DNA of 64,000 nucleotides from Rhizoctonia solani (taxonomy: Eukaryota > Basidiomycota > Agaricomycetes > Cantharellales > Ceratobasidiaceae): positions 124,001 through 188,000 of the forward strand of contig NC_057383.1 in the NCBI RefSeq assembly GCF_016906535.1. Direction: 5' to 3'. Of this stretch, positions 25,701 through 37,700 are shown in pieces. The notes beneath the pieces are model-generated. The model saw only the letters and a program-made list of their open reading frames with translations. It did no database searches and was not told the origin of the DNA. The first letter of the stretch is position 1; every line of letters starts with the position of its first letter. The translations under genes were made by a program, and so were the position numbers.

Positions 25701-27686
25701 ATGGTCGAATATACATAAAAAACTCCATGATGGATCGGATATTATAGAGTTCAAAGCACATCAGAGACCTATATCGTCCGTTGAATTTTCAAATGATGGA
25801 AGGCTGGTTGTTTCAAGCTCGTATGATCACACGTCCGTGTTTGGCAGGTGTCCGATGGGTCACGCGTTTCTGAACCTTTCGAGGGGCATTCTCATCGAGT
25901 CAACTGTGCTACATTCTCATCGGACAGCATGCGCATAGTTTCTGGGTCTGAAGACAAAACTATCCGAATATGGGCCGTCCATAATCCCGCAGGTCTCGGC
26001 CTAAAATTGGTTGGACACGCTGGAACAGTCCGGTCCTTGATGTTCTCTCCTGATGATCTGATGATAGCCTCTGGCTCTATCGATCGCACTATTCGCATAT
26101 GGGATGCAATTAACGGCACTTGTATCCGAATTCTTCAAGGACACACTCAATCAATTTCATGCGTGAGGTTCTCGCCTTGTGGGGAATACATTTTCTCTGG
26201 ATCGAATGATCACACCGTACGGGTATGGAACACCTATAGTGGCGCTTCAATTGGTGATCCCCTAAGAGGCCACACCAGCTACGTTACATCTATTGCGGTA
26301 TCTCCAGAAGGCGAGCGTATTGCCTCTGGGTCACTAGATCGAACAGTTCGGATCTGGCATAGGGCAAGCGGGAGCTTATGGTCGGACCTTTCGAGGGCCA
26401 CACCGACTCAATTAGATCGGTCGAATTCTCAGCTGACGGTGCGCGGATTATATCGGCTTCAGACGACAAAACTATACGCATATGGAGCACAGAGGGTAAA
26501 TCACGGGGCGGCTCAAATAAAGGGCCGCTTCACAGCTTCCCGACTATAAAATCCTTAGCTCTCTCGAACGACGGTATATATTGCTTCCAGACACGATGAA
26601 TCAATCAGGGTTTGGAATTCACAGGATGTCCTATGGCGACCGATGTGGAGCTATCTCCGTCCTCTACAAGGAAAAATATCGCGGTTGAGGTTCTCGTCCG
26701 AAAATACAAAGCTGTTTGTGGCGTATGAAAGCCTAGCGTTATCTGTGATGATCTGGCCACTGGCGAGGAAGTCGGAGGCCACCCTCGTCATTTTTATCCT
26801 CTTCCCAAAGACACATATAACCGAATTGAACTATCACCGGACGGCCGAAGCGCCGCCATTTGCGATATACTTGATCGTGAGCTGCATGTATGGGATGTTC
26901 AGAGAAACTGCTTAGTACGCACGATCAAAACGGAAAATCCCTGGGGCTTCTTAGGGGTGGATCTATCATCTAATAGTTCTCGTTTGGCTACTGGTGACAA
27001 TGGCAACGAAGTCAACTTGTGGGGCCGCTTCACTGGCGAGCATCTTCACTTATTACACCTTTGGGACCTCTTCACTGGCGAGCAGCTTCCTTTACCACAT
27101 ATTCGAAATACTTTCAGAAACGCATTGACCTGTGGTTTTCGTATCTCTCTCGCGGTGACCATATATTCTATCAAAACGACCAAGAGCTCTACATGTACGA
27201 CGTTGCCAAAGCAGAAAGAACGCAGGTAGCCGGTTCCATTATTGGTTGGGATTATATCGCAGTTTCATCAAGCGGTGCATATCTTATAATCACCGACAAG
27301 GAAAGCATCCAAATATACGATGTTGCTATGAAAACGATGGTAGATCGATTCGGCGATTCTAATATCGATTATATGTCAAGCTCACCCAGAGATTTGGAGC
27401 CTATCCCGACAGATAGTTCTCGGGTGATAATTCGCCATACCGGTCTTGAAGTACGATACACATGGTTCCAGGCAGAAACAACTTGCACCTTCGTAAGCAC
27501 AACGAATGGATAATGGACGAGAGCTCCAACAGAGTACTATGGATCCCTCCGGGGATTCAAAGTTGGTTCCCGACGATCAATAGGCTCGATATTACGCAAA
27601 AGGGCTGGCTTAGAATAGGAATAGCCTATGATAATATGCTGGTTGGTGAAAGGTGGCGGGAGTGCTACATCGCGGATATCATCTAG
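22784..27686 (+). pseudogene. NACHT-WD40 NLR-like gene, disrupted (MITE insertion plus frame breaks)
   Basis: The N-terminus MAFPPPTPKRKRSILPPSLS is followed after a MITE by a Ser/Pro/Gln-rich region (TPDPDSPQNASQSS, SQPSAPPQPTSG) and a helical region. The NACHT NTPase begins near 24040, with Walker A GMAGTGKTT and Walker B NLVVVIDALDEC (about 24445-24480), followed by FFVTSRPEP (sensor-like). A helical linker with LHVSEHN and FWVDHL leads to at least six WD40 repeats (GHTQSISCVRFSP, SGSNDHTVRVW and others) from about 25640, and a C-terminal segment ends RLDITQKGWLRIG...ECYIADII. Fungal NACHT-WD40 proteins act in non-self recognition and cell death. Breaks: the MITE at 22909, a one-base loss near 24432 just before Walker B, an apparent short deletion near 24770-24790, and further shifts near 25735, 25830, 26380, 26500-26640 and 27480. 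Either a pseudogene or partly a base-calling problem. Confidence 0.8.
22909..23104. mobile_element. 196-bp MITE with 16-bp perfect terminal inverted repeats
   Basis: ACCCCAAAAGTGCGGA at 22909-22924 is matched by its exact reverse complement at 23089-23104. The interior is rich in GCGGA motifs and has an internal direct repeat (TGCGGAGTGTTGGCAAAAT at 22955, TGCGGATGTCTGGCAAAAT at 23051). It carries no coding capacity of its own. It lies within the first exon of the NACHT-WD40 gene, and the reading frame before it (the MAFPPPT frame) differs from the frame after it. A target-site duplication is not obvious. Confidence 0.75.
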
Positions 27687-27909
27687 CCAAGACACTGTAG
27701 AATATTATCCTTAATGTTTCGTGTTCGATCTGTAATACTAGCATGTAGCTTCTGTTTGGTGTAAGTCAGAGCCCAATTGGAGTATGCTGTGATCTGACTG
27801 CAAATATTCTTCAAGCGCCTTGCTCACAAATTATAATTAATAATGGCGCCAAACTCGATGCACGTGACACCACAACAACGGTTCCCGACGCACCTCCACG
27901 ACACTCGCC

Positions 27910-30618
27910 ATGTCGGACCGACAATCGGAAAACCGCGCGCCGCGGGTCAAAAACCGTGCGCCCGCGGCGGTGCAAATTACCGCCGAACAGCTCTTGCGTG
28001 AGGCTCAAGAGCGACAAGAGTCGGCGTTTAAAGCACCTCGTCAGCGAGTAGAAGACTTTGAAGAACTTCACGAGTACCGAGGTCGAAAACGAAAAGAGTT
28101 CGAGGAACGTATTAGGCGAACGAGGGGAAGTGTTAAAGAGTGGCAGGCGTATGCGTCGTGGGAGGCCAGTCAGGGAGATGATCGCTCCCGGAGTGTGTAT
28201 GAGCGTGCGCTGGATGTGGATGCGAGGGACGTTCGATTGTGGTTGAGTTATACGGAAATGGTGAGTGTTCACTATCAGAGTACGGATTTTGCTCATATAC
28301 GTTTGTAGGAACTAAAAGCAAGAATGTGCACACAGTCGTAACTTGTTCGACCGAGCCGTGACTCTTCTCCCACGTATTGACCAATTATGGTACAAAATAC
28401 GTCTATCTCGAAGAACTACTCCAAAACGTACCAGGCGCACGACAGGTGTTTGAGCGATGGATGGCTTGGGAACCAGATGGCATGGCAGGCGTATATCAAC
28501 TCGAAGAACGGTACAACGAGTTGGATCGTGCTTCTGCTATATACGCGCGCTGGATCGCTGTCAGGCCTGACCCCGGGTGTGGGTCAAGTGGGCCAAGTTT
28601 GAAGAGGAGAGGGGCAAGCCAGACAAGGCGCGCGAGGTATTCCAGACCGCGCTGGAGTTTTTGGAGATGGTGTGGAAGAGGTTGCGCAGGCGCAAGCCGT
28701 ATTTGCGGCATTTGCAAAAAATGGAGACTAGGTTGAAAGAGTATGACCGTGCACGAGTTATTTACAAGGTATTATTTTTTTCTAGTTAGAGTTTGTACAT
28801 TTGGATTTAACGCCGTTGAACAGTTTGCGCTATCCCGCCTCCCTCGTTCGATTTCTGGCCCCCTCTATGCTGCTTACACAAAATTCGAAAAGCAACACGG
28901 CGAAAAGAGTGGTGCGGAATCTGCCGTTCTTGGCCGACGTCGCATTCAATACGAGGATGAATTACAGCAAGATCCATTCAACTATGTCTGGTTTGACTAT
29001 ACCCGCCTGGAAGAGGAAGCGTACCGTACGCCAAGGATGAAGGCGAAGGGACCGAAGAAGCAGTGGGCAGAGTTCGAGAAGTGTACGAACGGGCTGTCGC
29101 ACAGGTTCCGCCAGGCGGAGAAAGAGGCATTGGAGAAGGTACATTTTCTTGTGGTTGAACTATGCCGTGTTTGAGGAGGTTGAGACCAAGGTTTGTACTC
29201 ATTTCCTTCTACATCACGTTCCCAATCTGATTCTTGTAACAGGACGTTCCCCGCACACGTCAATCTACCAAACGATCCTCCGGCTTCTCCTCATAAATCA
29301 TTCACCTTTGCCAAACTCTGGATTCAAGCCGCTCGATTCGAGATTCGACAACTCGATCTCCCAGCCGCACGAAAGCTCCTCGGAGCCGCGATAGGCATGT
29401 GTCCCAAAGAAGGCCTGTTCAAAGGGTACATCCAGCTAGAACTCGAGGTAGTCTCTCCCCAACCCACCCAAAGCTCCACTGACCCATGTCTGCCATTAGC
29501 TCCGAGAGTTCGACCGCGTCCGCACACTGTATGAAAAGTACCTCTCCCATGACCCGTCCAACACACCGCATGGATCAAATTTGCCGAGCTCGAGACCACG
29601 CTTGGGGACCTTGCCGTACGCGTGCCTTGTTTGAGCTCGCGATCAACCAGCCGGCGTTGGATATGCCCGAACTATTGTGAAGGCGTATATTGATTTCGGT
29701 TTGAGGAGCGCGAGAGGGAGAGGACGAGAGAGTTATATAAGCGGTTGAGTGCCAAGACCGACATGTCAAGGTGTGTCCTGTTCTTAACGACCAATTTGGG
29801 TTGGGTGCTAAGTAATGGGCCAGGTCTGGGTGGCGTTTGCGCTGTTCGAGGCTGCTTCGATGTCTGATCCGATGAGGAGGAAGGAGATTTCGAGTTTGAG
29901 GAGCGCGAGAGGGAGAGGACGAGAGAGTTATATTATATAAGCGGTTGAGTGCCAAGACCGGACATGTCAAGGTGTGTCCTGTTCTTAACGACCAATTTGG
30001 GTTGGGGTGCTAAGTAATGGGCCAGGTCTGGGTGGCGTTTGCGCTGTTCGAGGCTGCTTCGATGTCTGATCCCGATGAGGAGGAAGGAGAAGGCGCCGAG
30101 CTGGACAAGGGAGATCCGGATCGTGCGCGGGCTGTTTTCCAGGAGGGGTACGATTCGTTACGGGCCAAGGGACTCAAGGAGGAGGTTTGTTTTTCCATCC
30201 ACTGTGTTCGAAAGCAAGTTGCTCATTTTCGGCCAACGTAGCGGGTCGTGTTGCTTGAAGCGTGGAAGGCGTTTGAGCAGGAACATGGTACCGAGGAGCA
30301 GCTCAAGAAGGTCGAGGGTATGATGCCCCAGATTATCAAGCGCTGGAGACGAGGCGAGGGAAGTGGTGCTTGGAAGAATGTGGGTTTCATCTATTTGTTC
30401 TTCAATGACTTGGCCCCCTTGGGATTTTGTCTCTCTCGGGTCTTATGCTGACGTGCTTTTTCTTAGACTGGGACATGCTCTTTGCCGATGACGAGCGCGA
30501 AGCGAACCCGACGTCCTTCAAGCTGTTGCAAATGGCTCATGCCTGGAAGAACGCCCAGGCTGCTCAGAGCGATAGTGAATCTGAGGACGAGGACGCTGAT
30601 GGCGAGGATGAAGAGTAG
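27910..30618 (+). CDS. CLF1: CLF1/Crooked-neck (Syf3) pre-mRNA splicing factor, HAT-repeat protein, with frame breaks
   Basis: It begins [19 protein letters not shown] and reads through the CLF1 N-terminus ([19 protein letters not shown]), then serial half-a-TPR (HAT) repeats ([106 protein letters not shown]). It ends in an acidic tail ([16 protein letters not shown]). CLF1 scaffolds the NineTeen/Prp19 complex during spliceosome assembly and should be essential. Short introns occur. The frame is broken at about 28472, 28573 (one C short), 28658-28662 (one T short), 28716-28721 (one A extra), near 29030 and 29110, and about 29570-29690. The segment 29692-30083 is tandemly duplicated. These features look like sequence errors in a functional gene. 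Confidence 0.88.
29692..30083. repeat. 195-bp tandem duplication inside CLF1
   Basis: Copy 1 (29692-29887) and copy 2 (29888-30083) cover the exon end [13 protein letters not shown], a short intron and the start of the next exon ([15 protein letters not shown]). They differ by small indels: TTATATAAG against TTATATTATATAAG, ACCGACATG against ACCGGACATG, GGTTGGGTG against GGTTGGGGTG, GATCCGATG against GATCCCGATG. Neither copy alone has a fully correct frame. This is typical of a join between unpolished contig ends. Confidence 0.85.
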
Positions 30619-31419
30619 TGGTGACCTGTTTTTTTCTGCAACGAAGTATCTGGTCTAGTCGTAGGAAAAAAATCGTGCCCAGAAAAGGGAGAGCAGAGGG
30701 GGGAAGGGGCGAGTTGGAGTCTGGGAGCGGGGCCAGACAGAGTACATGTTTTTGGCCTCTTATAGCTTTTGTAATTCTACAATTCCTGGGGAAGGAGACT
30801 TGCGAATAGGAACATTCGTGAACAACACCGTGGTGACTAATTTTGTTATTTTCATTTTGTCGTATGCTGGACAAAGTTGTGCGTGTAGTCTCCGCTGTCC
30901 GAGCAGGCAAAGTGCCCTGAAATGATGTCAGAGGTTGGGACTCACTTGACTATTTTTGTGGAATAAAATAACGACATGGCTACGGTGTATCGCTGTTCGT
31001 TGGGTTCAGAGGGGTCCAGACCCTCGGGACCAGGATTTTCAGTTTATGGTTACAGGAACCATCAGGTTAAAATATAGCACATGCTTGGTAATTTTTGCCA
31101 AGGCCCGATGTTCGGCGAGTAAAGGGGAGGGTGCAAAAAAAAGAGAGAGAGAAAACGCTTGTGTTCAAGTTACATCTCGCAGCGCGCACAGCAAGAAGAA
31201 AGAGCATACACAGAGAACGATTCTCCAAGAGTCATTTCGGAAAAGATCAGGATCACCCATCGAGGCATAGCCGCAGGATACATGCACCCCAGATCTCGCC
31301 CGAGCTTCTATACCTTCCCGTTTTAGGCACAGCTGTCCATCTCCGCAGTCATAAGCTAATGCTGAGTCATCCAAGCGACTTGCGAATCTGGTTTGTGCTC
31401 TTTCGACCATCACCGCGCC
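30619..31419. other. Intergenic, CLF1 3' region and promoter of the next gene
   Basis: No gene is seen. It has a short A-rich/GA-rich patch at 31133-31152. The minus frame 30518-30910 overlaps the CLF1 tail and looks like a shadow. Confidence 0.5.
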
Positions 31420-33204
31420 ATGGACACCGAACGCGGACGCTACACGTACCTCGGTACTCCCAAGACGACGTTTCTGATGCATTCTTTACGGACCAACACC
31501 CGAGTCATCATCACCGCCACACTGGCCTCGACGCTCCTTTTGTCTGCGCTCTTGTACGCGTCCGACGTTCCAAGCGCTGCTCTCCAGTTTGTCGCACCTA
31601 GTTACTACTCCTCCCTCCCAAGGGCTCGTGGCCGACACAATGTTCTCCCGACCAGTTCTCAGACGGGGCCTGGGAGCTCAAGGCGCCTGAATCGTACCCA
31701 CTCGAGCATTTCCTCTCGCTCTATCCTTACAACGCGTCTGATCCTGAGGCTATAAAAAAGTCTATACGCCCACGCCAGAGGTTGCTCGGGACCCTCTTGC
31801 CCCTCTTGGATTTGCTGGCTGTGCCTCTGGGCGAGAACGGACATGGCATTTGGGTATGAGCGAAGATGGAACGCCGGACCACAACCACAACGATCTATGG
31901 GAGTATGTCGTTCGCGGCGCCAGCTACGACTGGGTACCGCGTTCCCAGTCGTGTCGCATCTACAACGAAAAGGTCGAAGCCGAGGACTTTGCCACCATGT
32001 TAATCGAACGGGGTGGATGGTTCTTTGTAGGCGGTACGTTTTTTTTTTTTACTTTTCACAATTGCATGCCTTGCCAACCCGCTTAATTGAACGCATTTGG
32101 AATCGACAGACTCGGTTACGGAGCAACACTTTTTCTCCATGTCGTGCATGCTTTATCCTCATGTGCGTGCTACCCCCGATTATGCTCCTACGGGCGGAAG
32201 CGGCCCTCGAGACTGGCCTCAGCATCTATACCGTAAGTCGCTTGGCACTCGGCCAAAGGGTCCCGTATAATGACATCATGCTCTACTGGCAGTCAACCCT
32301 TCGTCCCCGCTCCTTACGCAACTCAGCTCCCGCATGGGTTCGACATTGACCGTACACCGCTCGTACGTTCCGCCGCGTCGACCTGTTGTTTGACACCCAC
32401 GAACTCGATTCGATTCACCTTGAGATGCATCGCAATGACAATGCAAACGGGTCCGTTCCAGACACACTTTTCGGCCCCAAAGCATCCGAATCATACAACC
32501 TCTCGCCCAAAACCTACCTCGACCAATTCATGCTGCCGCTCCCGAAGGAAACTACAAGACTCTCATCGTCAGCACCGCCGGACACTGGACCACAGGGTCT
32601 CTCCCCGGCGCACGGGACCCTGAAGACGTCCAGGCGGGAGCGACCAACCCGGGCGTGTACAAGACGTTTGTCGAGGCCGTCCGGGTCTGGACGGACCAGG
32701 TCTCTCGCGCGCTCTCGGCCGACACGAGGGCCCGGGAAGTCTTGGTTCGGGCGTATCTCCCCGGGCACGAGTATGATTGCCATAAAGAGTCGGGGCCGTT
32801 GACCCAAGTCAGGGAGTTTTCGCAAGAGTGGTATAATTGGAGTTGGATCGGACGGATGAACGAGGCGTTCAAGGTGCGTTTGTTGGTTGCTCTGTCATGG
32901 TAGAGTGCAAGTTGCTGAGTGTTTATCGTTATTTCAGGCGGCTATTGCGCAAAAGGGGGATTCGCAGATCAAGTTTTTGGGTTTGGACAAGATGGCGCTT
33001 CTTCGTCCTGATGCAGTCAGTTCCTTCCGCCCATTCTGGATAGACTTGACATCTTATTCTGTATTATTCTAGCACTCGCTATCAGATTGCCTGCATATCC
33101 AAATCGGCGCTGGGATATTCGAGGGCTGGTCGCGTTACATTTGGCACTTGGGAGACGACATGACCAAGCTCGGCAGGACCAGGCTTGGTCAGGTTCGTCT
33201 CTAG
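31420..33204 (+). CDS. PC-esterase-like (Cas1/PMR5, SGNH-type) type II membrane protein
   Basis: The start at 31420 gives MDTERGRYTYLGTPK, then one N-terminal membrane segment (VIITATLASTLLLSALLYA), so a Golgi type II topology is likely. The lumenal part reads WPTQCSPDQFSDGAWELK, GFAGCASGRERTWHLG, YDWVPRSQSCRI, then GWFFVG|DSVTEQHFFSMSCM with the GDS nucleophile motif split by a poly-T intron (about 32034-32108). Later blocks are TLIVSTAGHWTTGSLPG and near the end SDCLHIQIGAGIFEGWSRY, whose D-x-x-H fits the second catalytic motif. Family members O-acetylate or de-acetylate glycans. The frame is broken by one-base losses at about 31617-31619 (C run), 31754-31759 (A run) and 32531. These are probable base-calling errors because the protein is coherent across them. 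The substrate is unknown. Confidence 0.8.
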
Positions 33205-33484
33205 ACTACTCGGTTTAGCAAAATCCGGACACTGGACAGTGAAACATGCTGTTTTGAATAGACACTTTAGTACCTTATAATCTTGTCTGGTTCGTGCTGG
33301 TATTGTTATGTATTCCCATTGTGATATACCTACTTCCTTTACTTGATTGTTTATCTGAACCGCGTTTGTGTTGAGATTTCTTGGTTGTCTGGGATTAGAG
33401 GTGTTTGTCACAATATTGGATATTCGTGCTTAGCTTTCAGAATGTCGTGACAGGCACAATTAACAAAAGATTTTAAAAAAAGAT

Positions 33485-33581
33485 CTCTCCCAGTTAGGCT
33501 CGAACTAACAACCTTCTGATTTGCTGACCTCAGCCGGACGAGGTTAACAGTCAGACGCGCCACCGATTGCGCCATAGGAGA
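33485..33581 (-). tRNA. tRNA-Asn (GTT) with 24-nt intron
   Basis: Read on the minus strand it forms a 7-bp acceptor stem (TCTCCTA/TGGGAGA), a D-arm, an anticodon arm TCTGA-CTGTTAA-TCAGA with anticodon GTT, and a T-arm with GTTCGAGCC. A 24-nt intron follows A37, the canonical position. The mature length is 73 nt including the G discriminator. Confidence 0.93.
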
Positions 33582-34731
33582 CTTGTTAATTCAAGGTCAG
33601 CAAAGCGCTATAATTATCGGAAATTGTTGATCTATCTTGGCTTAAGTTGGAACGAGGTGTTACTTGAGAATTGTGGGTGGATGCCTCATCCGATATAAAA
33701 GTCAATATTACCTCCTCATGGCCTATCTATCTTTCCTCACAATAAAATGTGGGTGCTTTTATAACAGTGGGCCTGGGGTTTTTAAACAAGGACCTGGGCA
33801 CTATTCCTCTTTTAAAATGTAACAACGAAATGGGCGTGGTGATACCGATGGTTAATTTCTTTAAATTTTCAAGCTCACCAATAACAATTTCCACCAATAA
33901 TTCGTTAATCTCCTGATGCAGTGCTTGCCTAAACGACAAGGTTGCAAGTGAGGTGATGCACCGTAGCTTGCGCGCAGAGCGCACAACTAATACTGGGGAG
34001 CACAAGCTCATGCCGACGCTTAGGTAGATCACGTGACAGGTGAGTGGGCGGACGTGCCTCTCCGTGCTCGCGACAACATCACTCGCAAGACTCGCACAAT
34101 ACGCGCTAACCATATAGCCCCTTGTTCCACCAGAATTCATTCTAACTTCCTAGGTGGATTCTATTGGCTACGTGTCCCTCGTGTCGTATTCGTGTCTCTG
34201 GGGTCCCGGTTCACACCCGTTGCTGCTTCGTAGCTTGGGCATCCCACAAAATGCCGGCTGATCTCCACTCATGGTGCCGTGAACAATAGATATATGTACT
34301 TATTGGTATTTTTATAGATTCATTACATGCTTCTTCAATATATGTCGCCTTCCGGGGAGCAGAGAGGCCTCGTGTCAGTCGTATTATGGCTTGAAACGTA
34401 CTTTTGCCGCGCATATATTCACCCTTATATGTCCGTGCTGATAATGCCTATACTGAGGTTCTTGAGAGTGAAGGTGATTCCAAATAACTTGTCATTTATC
34501 TCAATATATGCGCATATATAAAACCCATACTGGTATGTAACAATATGGAGTGATCTTATTGGCGAAATGTAGTGTACGAGATAAATCAAGCTGAGGTTTC
34601 ATTCAGATTAAAGTACAGAGCAAGAGATATTTTTTATGCATGAGTTAAGTAATTTTGACCAAAGCGAGTAAGGGATTGTTATCTACGTAGTCCGTTTCCT
34701 AATCATAGCCAGTCTGATAACTTGCTCTGCT
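33582..34731. other. Intergenic stretch, no gene recognised
   Basis: A 137-codon minus frame (33727-34140) has no recognisable motif and I do not support it. TCACGTGA is at 34029-34036. Confidence 0.5.
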
Positions 34732-37700
34732 TTACGAGCCTATATGTATATAAGGAACCCATCGTCCAAACTCTCTCTCCCCAACCCTCTCACGCAGCGC
34801 TCCAACAGCATGATGTAGTGCCTTTCCTGCCTCCCCGTTCCCGATTTTCCCATCCTTCAACAGCTGCGCATATACCTTGTCAGCCACAAACGGTGCATCA
34901 TCGTCCATCACAGACCACAGAGTCGCGATCACACTCGAATAGCCAGCCATTAACATGCCCGACGCCAGATGTATTGCCTCGTCGGGCAACTTTTCATCTC
35001 CAGTCGCAGTCTGGCAAGCAGACAGGAAAGCGAGCCCTTTGTTTCTGAAAGATCGTTGGTTGATGGCCGAAAGTTCGAGCGTGCCGTCGTACAGGAAGAA
35101 CCCACTTTTGGTGGGCTCGCTGGCATTTTGGTGGGCGTGGCAAGCGAGGTGTACCCAGTCGTGTTGGTCCATTGCGTCAAGGACGGTTATGGTGGTCGCG
35201 TTGCCGCCCACTAGTTGCGAGTACGTGGTTTTGCCGTCTGTGTGAGCCTTAATGTGTTCGATTTCCCTCATGGTGCCGGGTAATGAACTGTGGCCAGGCG
35301 TATCCTCTTGACCAATAGCGAGTATCTTGGGTGTACGATTCAGTTCAGAGGAAGTCGATGCAAGTAGAGCAGCAAGTGTGGGAGTGTATGAAGATATGAC
35401 ATGGTTGAAAACTCTTGACTGTGGCTGGTCGTAGTCGCCAGCCGCGTGTAGAGGCAGAAAGGATATTGCACCAGTGGGACACCATGTGATATGTGGGATG
35501 TCCTCGGTTCGGGTATCATTCTACCAAAGCAAAGTTAATATCCATCAATAAGTTTCATCCTTCTGGACGTACTATGTATCCCATATATTCAAGTACTGGC
35601 TTGACAATGTTATACCAGAGATCCGCAAGCATAGGTCCAATATTTGGGTTGAGTTCTTCTACTTCCTCAGTCATAGGCCTGCGCTCTCGGAGCCCCTTAT
35701 ATCCCAACATTTTTTCTACTTCTAAGCGAGCATCTCGTGCCTTTTTTCGTTGAAGTTAGGAAGAGCAAGATGGCCAACGTGATCGCGTCCAGGTAAAATA
35801 AGTAGAGCGTCGCATTGAGATTCATGACAATTGATTATAGCAATGGGTCCATTGCGAGCAGCTTGCAGTAGACCGTTTAATTGTTTCGGTCGAAGAAAAT
35901 CCTCAAAGCCAGGTATTTGACGTGCCTGGGCTATTAGTTCGCTATAATTCCTGGCTAGACGATGCCGGTGCTCCGGTGTATCTGTGGCCAGTGATGTTGA
36001 TTCCTCAGAGCTGGCATGGTGCAGCTGCTGAGAGACCGACCGAAGCTTAGTGGCAAGCTCTGGATAGGTTGATTCGAGATCGTCAAGGGGGGAGCGAAGC
36101 ATGAGGGTCTGGTTCCATACGACACATCTCGCATGTTCCAACCATTCTAGCGCGAGGCTGTACTCTGCGGCGAGGATTGCGGCAGACGCAGCTCTTACGG
36201 CCAAGTTCTCAGCTAGCATCAGGTCTTGGTATCGCTGGGTAGTAGTGGCCCCCAGCCAGATAAAATGAGGAAGAAGCTCAATTGTTGCACGGAAAGCCTC
36301 GATACGGTTGAGGTAGCTATGCTTGGATGCAAGATTAGCCCAGCGAAGAGCGCACTCGAATACATTGCGCGGTGCGCCGGAAAGGAGTTGAGATCCCTTT
36401 CGGAAGGAGTCCAATGATGTGGCTAAATGAGAAGGGTCTCCTGTGTACTGGTATTGGTCGTGACAGGTTACGGCCCAGTTGAAGTGGCGCAAAGATAGGT
36501 CGGGATGTTCTTCTGGGGTCAGATTAAGTGCCTTAAGGTTGCATTCGATTGATTTATTGAGATCACCGAGTTCGCCAAGACGTCGATACCGATCATTAAA
36601 AGACCTTCCTAGACCGGCATATCGACGCGGTAAATCTGGGTGTCCTTCGGGGGTGAGAGCAAGCGAGCGAGAATAATATTCTATCACTTGCTTCAGGTCT
36701 TCCAGGTCTCCCAGTCTTTGATATCGGTCAGTGTAAGATGCTCCCAGGGCGGTATATCGAGCTGGCAAATCCGGGTGACCATCAGGAGTGAGAGCAAGTG
36801 CACGAAACTTGTATTTGATTGACTGCTCAAAATCATTAAACTCGCCCAAACGCCTATATCGATCGCCGTATGATGCTCCTAGATTAGCATGCCTTTCTGA
36901 TAAGTCTGGATGGCCTTCTGGAGTGAGTGTGAGTGCGCGAGACCTGTATTCAATTGATTTATTGAGGTCGCCCAGCTCACCCAAGCGCTGGTATCGAAAA
37001 CCATAGGAGACGCCCAGAGCAGCATACCGGGCTGGTAAGTCTAGGTGGTCGTCGGGAGTAAGTACAAGTGCGCGGGATTTGTGTTCGATTGATTCCTCAA
37101 GGTCATTTAATTCGCCTAGCCGCTGATACCGATCGCCATATGACGCTCCTAGACTAGCATGTCGTGTAGGCAAGTCCGGATGGTCGTTGGGGGTGAGCTT
37201 GAGTGCTCGAGAGAAGATTTCAATTGCTTCCGCGAGATCACTAAGTCCTCCCTGTCTTCGATATCGATCACCGTACGCCCCTCCTAAGCTAACAAGACGA
37301 TGAGGCAAGTCTGGATGGCTCTCGGGGGTGAGTGCGAGTGCGCGAGAGAAGGATTCTATTGCTTTATTGAGGTCACTAAGTTCACCGAGACGTTGATATC
37401 GGTCACTATACGATACTCCTAGAGAGGTATGCCGGTGTGGCATGTCTGGATGTCCATCGGGAGTTAACTCAAGCGCACGGGAAAAGCATTTGATTGCCGC
37501 TGAAAGGTCATCGAGATCACCCAAGCGTCGATATCGATCAATGTATGGGGTCCCTAGAGCTGCTTGCCTTTTCGGTAAGGATGGATGACCATCGGGGGTG
37601 AGTTCAAGCGCGCGAGAGTCACATTTGATTGCCTTTTCAAGATCATCGAGGTTACCGAGGCGTCGATAGCGATTAGTATATGATACTCCCAGAGCCGCAT

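Noticed and set aside
27811..28296. 161-codon minus frame opposite CLF1
   Set aside because: It mirrors the well-supported CLF1 N-terminus and is a shadow.
33727..34140. 137-codon minus-strand open frame between the tRNA and TPR-CHAT genes
   Set aside because: Composition not protein-like in a familiar way and no homology that I recognise.
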